Assembly: GCF_014636275.1 (NCBI RefSeq)
Contig: NZ_BMEB01000003.1
Span: 248,001 to 312,000 of the forward strand
Source of the DNA: Cellulomonas carbonis
Lineage (GTDB): Bacteria > Actinomycetota > Actinomycetes > Actinomycetales > Cellulomonadaceae
Length of the DNA stretch: 64,000 nt
Direction of reading: 5' to 3'
A program made the position numbers and the translations under genes. Positions 34,944 through 43,603 of this stretch are shown here, piece by piece; within the stretch, counting starts at the first letter, position 1, and each line of letters starts with the position of its first letter. A model generated the notes under the pieces. It was given only the letters and a program-made list of their open reading frames with translations, was not told where the DNA came from and ran no database searches.

Positions 34944-35897
34944 ATGGAGCAGGAGGACGTGCTGCGGGCGGCGTCGATGTACTACCTCCAGGACATCAAG
35001 ATGGAGGTCATCGCGCGCCACCTCGGCACCTCACGGTCCACGGTCTCCCGCCTCATCAAACGCGCACGTGACACCGGGCTCGTCGAGATCACCATCCGTC
35101 CGGCGCGCACCCAGGCGCCCGGGCTGAGCCGCACGATCGGACGCCGGTTCGGCATCGAGACGTACGTCGTGGCGGTGCCCGACTCGGCGACCGAGATCGA
35201 CCGTCTCGAGCAGGTCGCCCGCACGACGGCGCGTCTCATCGGGACCTGGTTCGACTCCGACATGGTGCTCGCCATCGCCTGGGGCACGACGCTCGCCGCC
35301 GTCGGACGCCACCTCACGCCCAAGCCGACGCGGGGCAGCGCGATCGTCCAGCTCAACGGCGCGGCCAACACGCGGACCAGCGGCTTCGCGTACGCGAGCG
35401 ATCTCATCACCAGCTTCGGGGCCGCGTTCGACGCTGCGGTGCACCACTTCCCGGTGCCCGCGTTCTTCGACTACCCGGAGACGAAGGAGGCGATGTGGCG
35501 CGAGCGGTCGGTCAGACGTGTGCTCGACGTGCAACGACGTGCAGACATCGCGCTCTTCGGCGTCGGCGCGCTGCACGGCGGCGTCCCGAGCCACGTCTAC
35601 TCGGCCGGCTACCTCGACGAGGACGACGCCGGGCTGCTGCACGAGGAGGGCGTCGTCGGCGACGTGTGCACGGTCTTCCTGCGGCCGGACGGCAGCTGGG
35701 ACGACGTCGCGATCAACGCGCGCGCCACCGGACCGAGCCCCGTCGAGCTGCGGCGCATCCCGCGGCGCGTGTGCGCGGTCGCGGGCGACAACAAGGTCGC
35801 ACCCCTGCGCGCCGCGCTCGCCGCGGGGGTCGTGACGGACCTCGTGATCGACGAGCTCACCGCGGCCGCACTCCTCGACGTGGTCGGACGTGCGTGA
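34944..35897 (+). CDS. SorC/DeoR-type sugar-binding transcriptional regulator
   Basis: A 317-aa regulator. The N-terminal helix-turn-helix is AASMYYLQDIKMEVIARHLGTSRSTVSRLIKRARDTGLVEI, typical of SorC. The sugar-phosphate-binding domain contains IAWGTTLAAVGRHL, VQLNGA, ADIALFGVGA and the C-terminal RRVCAVAGDNKVAPLRAAL. SorC proteins sense phosphorylated sugars, often triose or sugar phosphates. It is divergent from glpDFK and so may respond to glycerol-3-phosphate or DHAP, replacing the usual DeoR-type GlpR. AGGAGG precedes the ATG. Confidence 0.92.
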   Translation: MEQEDVLRAASMYYLQDIKMEVIARHLGTSRSTVSRLIKRARDTGLVEITIRPARTQAPGLSRTIGRRFGIETYVVAVPDSATEIDRLEQVARTTARLIGTWFDSDMVLAIAWGTTLAAVGRHLTPKPTRGSAIVQLNGAANTRTSGFAYASDLITSFGAAFDAAVHHFPVPAFFDYPETKEAMWRERSVRRVLDVQRRADIALFGVGALHGGVPSHVYSAGYLDEDDAGLLHEEGVVGDVCTVFLRPDGSWDDVAINARATGPSPVELRRIPRRVCAVAGDNKVAPLRAALAAGVVTDLVIDELTAAALLDVVGRA

Positions 35898-35904
35898 CCG
35901 CACG

Positions 35905-35963
35905 CCCCCTCGCTCCCACCCTGGCCCCCTCGCTCCCACCCTGGCCCCCTCGCTCCCACCCTG
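35905..35963. repeat. 20-bp direct repeat, three copies
   Basis: CCCCCTCGCTCCCACCCTGG occurs at 35905 and 35925 and, lacking the last G, at 35945. It lies just after the SorC-family stop and before the long palindrome. The strand is strongly pyrimidine-rich (C/T with few purines), which may favour unusual DNA structure. Confidence 0.85.
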
Positions 35964-35984
35964 CCCCCTCTCCCTCGCGCCCCA

Positions 35985-36048
35985 CGTCGAGATCAGGGTT
36001 CGTGTCGGAGTGTCGCGCGACACGCCGACACGAACCCTGATCTCGACG
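35985..36048. repeat. 64-nt near-perfect palindrome
   Basis: Arms 35985-36007 and 36026-36048 are 23-bp perfect complements (outer end CGTCGAGATCAGGGTT). Inside them G36008 pairs with C36025, one A/G mismatch follows (36009/36024), and GTGTCGC/GCGACAC closes the stem at 36010-36023. The whole can form a ~31-bp hairpin. It lies between two rightward genes, 49 nt before the argA start. It could be a terminator for the SorC gene or a dispersed palindromic element. Confidence 0.9.
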
Positions 36049-36096
36049 GGCGGGGACGTCGCGCGGCGACGCGCGCGGAGGTCCTAGCCTCGGCGC

Positions 36097-36633
36097 GTGA
36101 CGACTGCAGCCGACCCCGCGCCCGCGTCCGGTGCGGGTCGCGTGACCGTCCGGCCCGCGCTGCCGGCCGACGTGCCCGCGATCCGCGACCTCGTCGAGCC
36201 GTACGCCGAGCGACGCATCCTGCTCGCCAAGGAGATGGTCGGCTACTACGAGGCCGTGCAGGAGTTCGTCATCGCCGAGGTCGACGGCGTCGTCGCCGGG
36301 TGCGGCGCCCTGCACGTGATGTGGTCCGACCTCGCGGAGGTCCGCACCCTCGCCGTCGACCCCGCGCACCGCGGGCGGGGCGTCGGCCACGCGCTGCTCG
36401 ACGCGCTGATCGGCCGGGCCCGGGCGCTCGGGCTCCGCCGGGTCTTCTGCCTCACGTTCGAGACGCACTTCTTCGCGCGGCACGGGTTCCACGCGATCGA
36501 GGGCACCCCGGTCGGCCAGGACGTCTACGCCGAGCTCCTGCGTTCGCACGACGACGGCGTCGCGGAGTTCCTCGACCTCGCGCGCGTGAAGCCCAACACG
36601 CTCGGCAACACGCGGATGCTGCTCGAGCTCTGA
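36097..36633 (+). CDS. argA: Amino-acid N-acetyltransferase (N-acetylglutamate synthase, GNAT type)
   Basis: A 178-aa GNAT protein matching the short actinobacterial acetylglutamate synthases. Key segments are RILLAKEMVGYYEAVQEF, GCGALHVMWSDLAEVRTLAVDP and the acetyl-CoA motif HRGRGVGHALL, with FCLTFETHFFARHGF near the end. It acetylates glutamate to start arginine synthesis. GTG 36097 is preceded by TAGCCT (36085-36090) and 6 nt, so the mRNA is probably leaderless. It is a single gene, convergent with the kinase gene. Confidence 0.9.
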   Translation: MTTAADPAPASGAGRVTVRPALPADVPAIRDLVEPYAERRILLAKEMVGYYEAVQEFVIAEVDGVVAGCGALHVMWSDLAEVRTLAVDPAHRGRGVGHALLDALIGRARALGLRRVFCLTFETHFFARHGFHAIEGTPVGQDVYAELLRSHDDGVAEFLDLARVKPNTLGNTRMLLEL

Positions 36634-36714
36634 GCCCCCCGAGGGCCGAGCCCCTGGCCGAGCCGAGGGCCGAGCCCCGGGTCGAGCGCGGTCGGGCCGG
36701 GCGCCGACGCCTGC

Positions 36715-37668
36715 TCAGTCCTGGACGGCCTTGGCGATCGTCACCGCGCGTGTGATCCACTCGCGGGCGCCCGCGTCGAGCGCCTTCCTTTGCCGGTCGA
36801 GCGCCTCGACGCACCACAGGGCGTTGACGACCTGGCGCACGACCGACCAGTCGCGAGCCCGGTCGCGGTCCAGGCCAGCGGCGTCGACCACCGCGTCGAG
36901 CCGACGGCGCACCGCCCACCGCACGTCACCCGACGCGACCACCTCGTCCCACCGGTTCCACAGCAGCGGCGCGGGCTCGACGTGGGGGTCGCCCGACAGC
37001 GGCTTCGGGTCGATGACGAGCCACGCGTCGGCGGCGCCGTCGTCGCGCGCGCGACGGCCCGACCGGAGCACGTTCGCGAAGTGCAGGTCGCCGTGGACGA
37101 GCGTCCGGTCCGTCGCGTCGTCCTCGGCGAGATCGCGCGCGAGGGACGCGGCCTGCTCGACGAGGCGGTGCGGCACGGGTGCCGAGCGGGGGAGCCGGGA
37201 CAGCCGCCCGGCCCAGTCCGCCGCGAGCGCGGACAGCCGCCGCACCTGCGGCAGCGCGGGGCGGTGCAGGTGCGCGTACAGGTCGCCGACGGTCTCGCAC
37301 GCCGTCACGTCGTCGAGCGCGTGCAGGTCGGCCGGGCCCGCGCGCTCGAGGAGCAGCGCCCACCGGTGCGGGTCGGCGCGCAGGAGCTCGACGGCGGCGC
37401 CGCCGTGCCAGTGCTGCAGGGCCAGGTGCTCGTGGCGCGCCTCGTCGTGCGGCCAGCCGAGCTTGAGCACCGCGCGCCGCCCCTCGGCCAGCACGGGCAG
37501 CACGAGCGAGCACTCGCCGTGCATCGCGTCGCCGTCGGGCACGAGCTCCCAGTCCGCCACGACCTCGCGGGCGAGCCGCGGCAGCGCCGCGAGCCAGGGA
37601 TCCCAGGACGGCTCGCGGTCGGTGAGCGAGAGCAGGCCCGCGGGGACCTCAGGCAGCTCGGCGCTCAC
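36715..37668 (-). CDS. Aminoglycoside/hydroxyurea phosphotransferase family kinase
   Basis: A 317-aa protein-kinase-like phosphotransferase of the APH(6)/hydroxyurea kinase group. The lysine is in RAVLKLGWPHDEARHE, the hinge ALLLERAGPADL, the catalytic loop LVHGDLHFANVLRS (Asp, His, Asn) and the metal site WLVIDPKPLSGDPHVE (Asp). The PKPLSGDP segment is typical of streptomycin 6-kinase-like proteins. The GTG overlaps the mutY stop (GTGA), so it is translated with the repair enzyme. Its substrate is unknown; resistance activity should not be assumed. Confidence 0.87.
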   Translation of the reverse strand: MSAELPEVPAGLLSLTDREPSWDPWLAALPRLAREVVADWELVPDGDAMHGECSLVLPVLAEGRRAVLKLGWPHDEARHEHLALQHWHGGAAVELLRADPHRWALLLERAGPADLHALDDVTACETVGDLYAHLHRPALPQVRRLSALAADWAGRLSRLPRSAPVPHRLVEQAASLARDLAEDDATDRTLVHGDLHFANVLRSGRRARDDGAADAWLVIDPKPLSGDPHVEPAPLLWNRWDEVVASGDVRWAVRRRLDAVVDAAGLDRDRARDWSVVRQVVNALWCVEALDRQRKALDAGAREWITRAVTIAKAVQD

Positions 37669-38573
37669 CCGGGCAACCGGTAGACGGCGGTGGTGACGCG
37701 CTCGCCGTCGACCGTGCCGACGACGTCCTCGCGCACGACGAGGCCGTCCGCGACGAGTCCGGTGACGGCGCGGGTCCGCTGCGCCTCGTCGGGGCCCGCG
37801 TCGACGAGCAGAGCCTCGGGGACGGGGTGGTCGGCCGCGCGCAGGGTCGCCATGACGCGCCCCCGGACCTGGCGGTCCGTCCCGGCCCACGCCTGGCGCC
37901 GTCGGCGGTGCGCGTGCTCGTCGGCGGGCATCCCGGCAGCGCGCCACGCGCACAGGTCGTCGACCGGGCACGCCGCGCAGCGGGGCGACCGTGCCGTGCA
38001 CACGAGCGCGCCGAGCTCCATGACCGCGACGCTCCACCGGGCCGCCGTCGCGTCGTCGTCGGGCACGACCTGCGCCGCACGTGCCATCTCCGAGCGCGTG
38101 AGCGAGGGCGGCGGCAGCGCCTCGCCGCCGAGGGTGCGCGCGAGGACGCGGCGCACGTTGGTGTCGACGACGACGGACCGGCGCCCGTGCGCGAACGCGA
38201 CGACCGCGGCGGCCGTGTAGGTGCCGACGCCCGGGAGCGCGAGCAGCGCGGCCTCGTCGGTGGGCAGCTCGCCGTCGTGGCGCTCGACGACGGCCCGCGC
38301 GCACTCCTGCAGCCGGAGGGCGCGGCGCGGGTAGCCCAGGCGGTCCCACGCGCGCAGGACGTCGGACGTCGCGGCGTCGGCCAGGTGCGCGGGCGTCGGC
38401 CACCGCTGCATCCACGCGCGCCACAGCGGCTCGACGCGGACCACGGGCGTCTGCTGGAGCATGACCTCGCTCACGAGGACGCCCCACGGTGTGCAGCCGG
38501 GCCGCCGCCACGGCAGGTCCCGCGCGGAGCGTGCGTACCAGTCGAGGACCGGCGGGACGAGCGGGTGCGGCAC
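37665..38573 (-). CDS. mutY: A/G-specific adenine DNA glycosylase
   Basis: A 302-aa HhH-GPD glycosylase that removes adenine opposite 8-oxoguanine. It has WYARSARDLPWR at the N-terminus, the catalytic Glu in SEVMLQQTPV, the helix-hairpin-helix LPGVGTYTAAAVVAF, the catalytic Asp in VVDTNVRRVLAR and the iron-sulphur cysteines C-x6-C-x2-C-x5-C (CTARSPRCAACPVDDLC). I chose GTG 38573; upstream codons are non-homologous. The C-terminal NUDIX-like domain is absent, as in other short actinobacterial MutY. The next gene is coupled. Confidence 0.93.
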   Translation of the reverse strand: MPHPLVPPVLDWYARSARDLPWRRPGCTPWGVLVSEVMLQQTPVVRVEPLWRAWMQRWPTPAHLADAATSDVLRAWDRLGYPRRALRLQECARAVVERHDGELPTDEAALLALPGVGTYTAAAVVAFAHGRRSVVVDTNVRRVLARTLGGEALPPPSLTRSEMARAAQVVPDDDATAARWSVAVMELGALVCTARSPRCAACPVDDLCAWRAAGMPADEHAHRRRRQAWAGTDRQVRGRVMATLRAADHPVPEALLVDAGPDEAQRTRAVTGLVADGLVVREDVVGTVDGERVTTAVYRLPG

Positions 38574-38722
38574 CGGCTCATCATGCCTGCCTCGTTGCCT
38601 GCCTGCCGCCGTGTCGTGACGTCCCGGCGCGGCACCACGGCGTGCGCGACGGGTCGCCGTAGCGTGGCGGTGCAGTCCGTGGCGCACCGACGCCGGTGCC
38701 CCCCAGCGTGCTTGGAGACCCG

Positions 38723-39400
38723 ATGAACACCGTCCTGCGTCCTGTGGGTCCGCAGCCCTCGCGCGTGTACTGGGTGCGGCGCCTCGTCGTCGTCGGCGTG
38801 CTCGTGGCCGTGGTCGTGCTCGTCGTCTCGCTGCTGTCGTCGCTGCGCGGCGGGGACGCCCCGGCGACGGCCGCGGGTGAGGACACGGCCGCGGTGACCG
38901 GTGCGAGCGACGACGACGCGGCAGCGGCCGACGGCGAGGAGGGGGCTGGCGCCGAGGACGCGGCGACGGACGACGGGACCGCCGACGACGGGTCCGAGGG
39001 TGGTGCCCCCGACGCGTGCGCGGTCGAGGCGCTCACGACGACGCTCGTCTCGGACGCCGCGACGTACCCGGCCGGCAGCACGCCGACGTTCACGGTGACG
39101 CTCACCAACAGCAGCGACAAGGCCTGCACGGTCGACGCGGGCACCGCGAACCAGTCGCTCGTGGTCACCTCGGGCGCGGACCGCATCTGGTCGAGCGCGG
39201 ACTGCGCGACGACCGCCGACGGCGAGCGCATGCTGCTCATGGCTCCCGGTGCGCAGGAGGTCGTGCAGCTCGCGTGGCCGCGCGTGCGCTCCGACGAGGC
39301 GTGCACCGCGGACCTGCCCGAGCCACGCGCCGGGACGTACACCGCGCTCGCGGTCGTCGCGGGTGCGCAGAGCGGTCAGATCGTCTTCGACCTCGGCTGA
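38723..39400 (+). CDS. Membrane-anchored protein with an acidic linker and beta-sandwich domain
   Basis: A 225-aa protein. A single membrane helix at about residues 22-43 (LVVVGVLVAVVVLVVSLL) follows a short cytoplasmic N-terminus. A ~50-residue Ala/Asp/Glu/Gly-rich linker leads to an extracellular domain of about 125 residues with four or more cysteines and the pattern TFTVTLTNSSDKACTVDAG, like a DUF4232-type or other Ig-like fold. GGAG precedes the ATG. The function is unknown; a cell-envelope role is likely. Confidence 0.75.
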   Translation: MNTVLRPVGPQPSRVYWVRRLVVVGVLVAVVVLVVSLLSSLRGGDAPATAAGEDTAAVTGASDDDAAAADGEEGAGAEDAATDDGTADDGSEGGAPDACAVEALTTTLVSDAATYPAGSTPTFTVTLTNSSDKACTVDAGTANQSLVVTSGADRIWSSADCATTADGERMLLMAPGAQEVVQLAWPRVRSDEACTADLPEPRAGTYTALAVVAGAQSGQIVFDLG

Positions 39401-39442
39401 CGCGCTCGCCGCGGTCGGCCCACCGGTGCGCGTCGAGGCGCG

Positions 39443-39844
39443 TCAGGCGGTCTGCTCGGCGGCGAGCTCCGCGGCGATCTGCGACGGCGTGCTGCGCAGG
39501 AGGCAGAACTCGTTGCCCTCCGGGTCCGCGAGGACGTGCCACGTGACGTCCCCCTGGCCCAGGTCGACCGCCGTCGCACCGAGGTCGAGCAGCCGCTGCA
39601 GCTCGGTCGCCTGGTCGGTGCCGTCGTCCGGCCGGACGTCGAGGTGGAGGCGGTTCTTCACCGTCTTGGGCTCGGGGACGCGCAGGAACAGCAGCCCCTG
39701 ACCGGACCCGTCTGCGGGCTCGACCCACGCCTCGTCGGGGTCGTCCTCGTGGCCCGCGGGCCAGCCGAGGACCTGTGACCACCACTCGGCCTGGGCGAGG
39801 GGGTCGGCGGCGTCGATGGCGATGTGTCCGATGACGGAGGTCAT
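39443..39844 (-). CDS. VOC (glyoxalase-like) family protein
   Basis: A 133-aa VOC protein of the glyoxalase-like type: IGHIAIDAADPLAQAEWWSQVLGW, VKNRLHLDVRP and DPEGNEFCLL, with the metal-site residues His (HIAID), His (LHLDV) and Glu (GNEF). The substrate is unknown. TACGGT lies 6 nt before the ATG, a leaderless layout. It is divergent from alkA, starting 45 nt away. Confidence 0.87.
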   Translation of the reverse strand: MTSVIGHIAIDAADPLAQAEWWSQVLGWPAGHEDDPDEAWVEPADGSGQGLLFLRVPEPKTVKNRLHLDVRPDDGTDQATELQRLLDLGATAVDLGQGDVTWHVLADPEGNEFCLLRSTPSQIAAELAAEQTA

Positions 39845-39888
39845 GCCCCGACCGTAGACGGGGCCCGCCGCGGGGGGAGGATGGTGCG

Positions 39889-40887
39889 GTGGCTGTCCGG
39901 ACGGAGGTCGAGCTCGCGGTCGGCGAGCCGTTCGACGCTCCCGGCGTGCTGGGCTTCCTCGGCGCACGCGCCGTCGCGGGGGTCGAGGTGGCCGACCTCC
40001 CCGCCCAGGGGCCGCTGCGCTACGCACGCACCGTGGCGCTGCCAGGCGGCCCGGGTGCCGTCGAGGTGGTCGCGCACCGGGCCCACGCCGCCGGGCCGCG
40101 ACCGGGCTGGCGGGTGCGCGCGACGGTCGAGGTCGCGGACGGGTCCGACGTCGACGTCGCACTCGACCGCGTCCACCGCCTCCTCGACCTGGGCGCCGAC
40201 CCCGCCGCGGTCGACACCGCGCTCGCCGCCGACCCGACCCTCGCGCCGCTGGTGTCGCGGACGCCCGGGATCCGGGTCCCGGGGACCGTGGACGCGCACG
40301 AGCTCGTGCTGCGTGCGCTCGTGGGTCAGCAGATCTCGGTCGCCGCCGCGCGGACCCACCTGAGCCGTCTCGCGCGCGTGGCCGGCGAGCCGTACGCGTC
40401 GACTGTCCCCGGGCTGGACCGGCTCTTCCCCTCGCCGGACCGGGTCGTCGCGGCCGTGCGGGCCCCGTCCGCCGCCGAGGAGCTCGACCCCGGGCGGCCG
40501 CTCCGCCTCCCGCGTCGGGCGCTCGCCACGGTCGTGGCGACGTGCCGTGCGCTCGCGGACGGCGACCTGGTGGTGCACGGCGGCCTCGCGGCGGTGGCCC
40601 TGCGCCGCGACCTGGTGACGCGGCCCGGCATCGGCCCGTGGACGGCGGCGTACGTCGCGATGCGGGTGCTCGGCGACCCGGATGCGTGGCTCGAGGGCGA
40701 CGTCGCGCTCCTGGCGGGTGCGAGGTCCGCGGGGGTCCTCGACGGCGACGTCACGGGCGCCGCGGCGCACCGGGTCCTCGCGGGGCGTGCCGCGCGGTGG
40801 GCGCCGTGGCGGTCCTACGCCGCGATGCACCTGTGGCGAGCGGTCGCCCCCGTCGCGTCGCCGTCGACGACGACGCGTCAGACGTAG
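39889..40887 (+). CDS. alkA: DNA-3-methyladenine glycosylase II-type (AlkA)
   Basis: A 332-aa protein with an AlkA N-terminal domain ([25 protein letters not shown]) and an HhH-GPD glycosylase domain: [24 protein letters not shown], the hairpin [24 protein letters not shown] and a following Asp (EGDVAL) at the catalytic position. It removes alkylated bases. The Ada domain often fused to AlkA in actinobacteria is absent. GTG 39889 follows GGGGAGGA. Its last 10 bases overlap the disA end. Confidence 0.87.
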   Translation: MAVRTEVELAVGEPFDAPGVLGFLGARAVAGVEVADLPAQGPLRYARTVALPGGPGAVEVVAHRAHAAGPRPGWRVRATVEVADGSDVDVALDRVHRLLDLGADPAAVDTALAADPTLAPLVSRTPGIRVPGTVDAHELVLRALVGQQISVAAARTHLSRLARVAGEPYASTVPGLDRLFPSPDRVVAAVRAPSAAEELDPGRPLRLPRRALATVVATCRALADGDLVVHGGLAAVALRRDLVTRPGIGPWTAAYVAMRVLGDPDAWLEGDVALLAGARSAGVLDGDVTGAAAHRVLAGRAARWAPWRSYAAMHLWRAVAPVASPSTTTRQT

Positions 40888-41963
40888 CGCTCGAGGATGC
40901 TCGACTCGGCGAGGCGGGACAGGCCCTCGCGGACGGCACGCGCGCGCTGCTCGCCGACGCCGTCGACCGCCATGAGCTCGTCGATGCCCGCCGCGAGCAG
41001 CTTCTGGAGCCCGCCGAAGTGGCCGACCAGGCGGTCGACGATCGTGCCGGGCAGGCGCGGGACCTTCGACAGGAGCCGGTAGCCGCGCGGACCGACGGCG
41101 CCGTCGAGCGAGTCCTCGACCGAGACGAGGCCGAGGACCCGTGCGATGTGCGCGAGGTCGAGCAGCTGGGTCGCGTCGAGCGCGGCGAGCGAGGCCTGGA
41201 CGTCCGCGAGCGAGCGACCGGGGCGGCCGTCGTCGACGTAGTCGCGGATCACGAGCTGGCGGTCGGACCCGATGCCGCCGACGAGCTCGTCGAGCTGGAG
41301 AGCCATCAGGCGGCCGTCGGTGCCGAGCTCGACGACGTAGCCCGCGATCTCCTCCGAGATCCGGCGGACCATCTCGAGGCGCTGGACGACGGCCGCGACG
41401 TCGCGCACGGTGACCAGGTCCTCGATCTCGAGCGCCGAGAGCGTCCCGCTGACCTCGTCGAGGCGGGCCTTGTAGCGCTCGAGCGTCGCGAGCGCCTGGT
41501 TCGCGCGGGACTGGATGACGTCGGAGCCCTCGAGCACGTACCGCGAGTTGCCCACGTAGACGGCGACGATCCGCATCGACTGGCTCACCGAGATGACGGG
41601 GAACCCGGTCTGCTTCGCGACGCGCTCGGCGGTGCGGTGCCGCGTGCCCGACTCGGTGGTCTCGATCGTCGGGTCGGGCAGCAGCTGGACGGCGGCGCGC
41701 AGCAGCCGCGTCGCGTCGCGGTCGACGACGACGGCGCCGTCCATCTTCGCGAGCTCGCGCAGGCGGGTCGCGGAGAACTCGACGTCGAGCTGGAACCCGC
41801 CCGAGCAGATGGTCTCGACGACCTTGTCGTAGCCCAGGACGATGAGCGCACCGGTGCGGCCGCGCAGGATCCGCTCGAGACCGTCGCGCAGCTCGGTGCC
41901 GGGCGCGACGGCGGCGAGGGTGGAGCGCAGCGTGTCCTCGGCGGAGCGCTCGGTCGTGACCAC
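40878..41963 (-). CDS. disA: DNA integrity scanning protein DisA (diadenylate cyclase)
   Basis: A 361-aa protein of normal DisA length. The DAC domain carries the DGA motif in [12 protein letters not shown] and the RHR motif in [11 protein letters not shown]; the C-terminal helix-hairpin-helix ([25 protein letters not shown]) binds branched DNA. It makes c-di-AMP from two ATP while scanning DNA. GTG 41963 has TACGCT 6 nt upstream, so it may be transcribed leaderless from between radA and disA as well as from the radA promoter. The radA-disA pair is conserved in many Gram-positives. Confidence 0.97.
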   Translation of the reverse strand: MVTTERSAEDTLRSTLAAVAPGTELRDGLERILRGRTGALIVLGYDKVVETICSGGFQLDVEFSATRLRELAKMDGAVVVDRDATRLLRAAVQLLPDPTIETTESGTRHRTAERVAKQTGFPVISVSQSMRIVAVYVGNSRYVLEGSDVIQSRANQALATLERYKARLDEVSGTLSALEIEDLVTVRDVAAVVQRLEMVRRISEEIAGYVVELGTDGRLMALQLDELVGGIGSDRQLVIRDYVDDGRPGRSLADVQASLAALDATQLLDLAHIARVLGLVSVEDSLDGAVGPRGYRLLSKVPRLPGTIVDRLVGHFGGLQKLLAAGIDELMAVDGVGEQRARAVREGLSRLAESSILERYV

Positions 41964-41987
41964 GGCAGAAGCGTACGCGAGGGGTGC

Positions 41988-43409
41988 TCAGGCGGACCGC
42001 AGGCGCGGCCCGCGGGCGAGCTCGACGGCCTGGGCGAGGTGCACGGCCTCGAGCACCTCGAGCCCCGGCGGGACGGACGCCGGGTCGACCGCGCCCGACG
42101 GCACGACCGCGCGCGTGAAGCCCAGGCGGCGTGCCTCGGCGAGCCGCCGGTCGATGCCGACCACGGGACGGATCTCGCCCGCGAGCCCGACCTCGCCGAG
42201 CGCGACGAGGCCGTCGAGGAGCGGCACGTTCTCCCCGCCGCTCGCGGTCGCGAGCGCGACCGCGAGGTCGGCGCCGGGCTCGACGACCCGGGCGCCACCC
42301 ACCGTGGACACGTACACGTCACGGTCGCCGAGGTTGACGCCCGCGCGCCGCTGGAGCACCGCGAGCACCATCGCGAGGCGGCTCGAGTCGACGCCGCTCG
42401 TGGTCCGGCGGGGGTTGGACAGGAGCGACGGGACCACCAGCGCCTGGACCTCGGTCGCGAGCGGCCGACGGCCCTCGAGCGTGACCGTCACGCACGTCCC
42501 GGGCACGTGGCGGACCGCGTGGGACAGGAAGAGGCCGCTCGGGTCGGGCAGCTCGACGATGCCCGTCTCGGTGAGGTCGAAGCAGCCGACCTCGTCCGTC
42601 GGGCCGTACCGGTTCTTCGTCGCGCGCACGAGGCGGAGGCGGGAGTGCCGGTCGCCCTCGAACTGGCACACGACGTCGACGAGGTGCTCGAGCGTGCGCG
42701 GGCCCGCGACGGCGCCGTCCTTGGTCACGTGGCCCACCAGCAGCGTCGGCAGGTCGCGCGCCTTGGCCGCCGCGATGAGCGCCGCCGCGACCTCGCGGAC
42801 CTGCGAGACCCCGCCCGGCGCGCCGTCGACGAGCGCCGACGCGATGGTCTGGACCGAGTCGACGACCAGGAGCGACGGCTCCGTCTGCTCGATGTGGCCG
42901 AGCACGGCGCCCAGGTCCGTCTCGGCCGCGAGCAGGAGGCGCGGCGCCAGGGCGCCGATCCGCTCGGCGCGCAGGCGCACCTGGCCCGCCGACTCCTCAC
43001 CCGTGACGTACAGGACCGTCCCGTGCGCCGTCGCGACGCGGCCCGCGACGTCGAGCAGCAGGGTCGACTTGCCCACGCCCGGCTCGCCCGCCATGAGCAC
43101 GACCGCACCCGGCACGAGCCCGCCGCCCAGCACGCGGTCGAGCTCACCCACGCCGGTCGGCCTCGCCCGCGCGGCCTCGACGTCGATCTCCGTGACCGGG
43201 CGCGCCGGGCCGCGCGGCGGTGCCGTGGCCACGGTGCGCGGGCCCGCCGTCGACGCGGCGTCCTCGACGACGCTGCCCCACTCCTGGCACTCGCCGCACC
43301 GGCCGACCCACTTGACCGACGTCCAGCCGCACTGCGTGCACGTGAAGCCGGGGCGGTCGGCGCGCTGGCCGCGGGCGGAGCGCGCGGTGCGCGTGGTCGT
43401 CGAGGTCAC
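41988..43409 (-). CDS. radA: DNA repair protein RadA
   Basis: A 473-aa RecA-like helicase-associated repair protein. The zinc finger is FTCTQCGWTSVKWVGRCGECQEWG (C-x2-C-xn-C-x2-C); Walker A is GEPGVGKST; the RadA KNRFG-type motif appears as KNRYG; the C-terminal Lon-like domain includes GLAGEIRPV. It helps branch migration in recombination. GTG 43409 follows TAGCGT plus 7 nt, a leaderless layout. disA follows after 24 nt. Confidence 0.97.
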   Translation of the reverse strand: MTSTTTRTARSARGQRADRPGFTCTQCGWTSVKWVGRCGECQEWGSVVEDAASTAGPRTVATAPPRGPARPVTEIDVEAARARPTGVGELDRVLGGGLVPGAVVLMAGEPGVGKSTLLLDVAGRVATAHGTVLYVTGEESAGQVRLRAERIGALAPRLLLAAETDLGAVLGHIEQTEPSLLVVDSVQTIASALVDGAPGGVSQVREVAAALIAAAKARDLPTLLVGHVTKDGAVAGPRTLEHLVDVVCQFEGDRHSRLRLVRATKNRYGPTDEVGCFDLTETGIVELPDPSGLFLSHAVRHVPGTCVTVTLEGRRPLATEVQALVVPSLLSNPRRTTSGVDSSRLAMVLAVLQRRAGVNLGDRDVYVSTVGGARVVEPGADLAVALATASGGENVPLLDGLVALGEVGLAGEIRPVVGIDRRLAEARRLGFTRAVVPSGAVDPASVPPGLEVLEAVHLAQAVELARGPRLRSA

Positions 43410-43603
43410 GGGCGGCACGCTAACCGCGCCCACCGACACGGCCCGCGAGGCGCACGGCAGGGCGGGCTCACGCCCCGTGACGCGGACGGCTGCGCACGGT
43501 CCGTGAGGCAGCCGTCGGCGCGACGTATCAGGGCGGGCCCCGGCTCGCTCCTCCACCTCGACCGGGTCGGTGCAGGACCGATCCTTCGAACCGGGGAGTC
43601 CCG

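Noticed and set aside
36634..36714. GAGGGCCGAGCCCC direct repeats between argA and the kinase gene
   Set aside because: Two short imperfect copies between convergent genes; probably simple-sequence drift or a weak terminator, not supported further.
43570..43603. TTCGAACC-like stretch resembling a tRNA T-loop
   Set aside because: No acceptor stem or cloverleaf can be formed around it.
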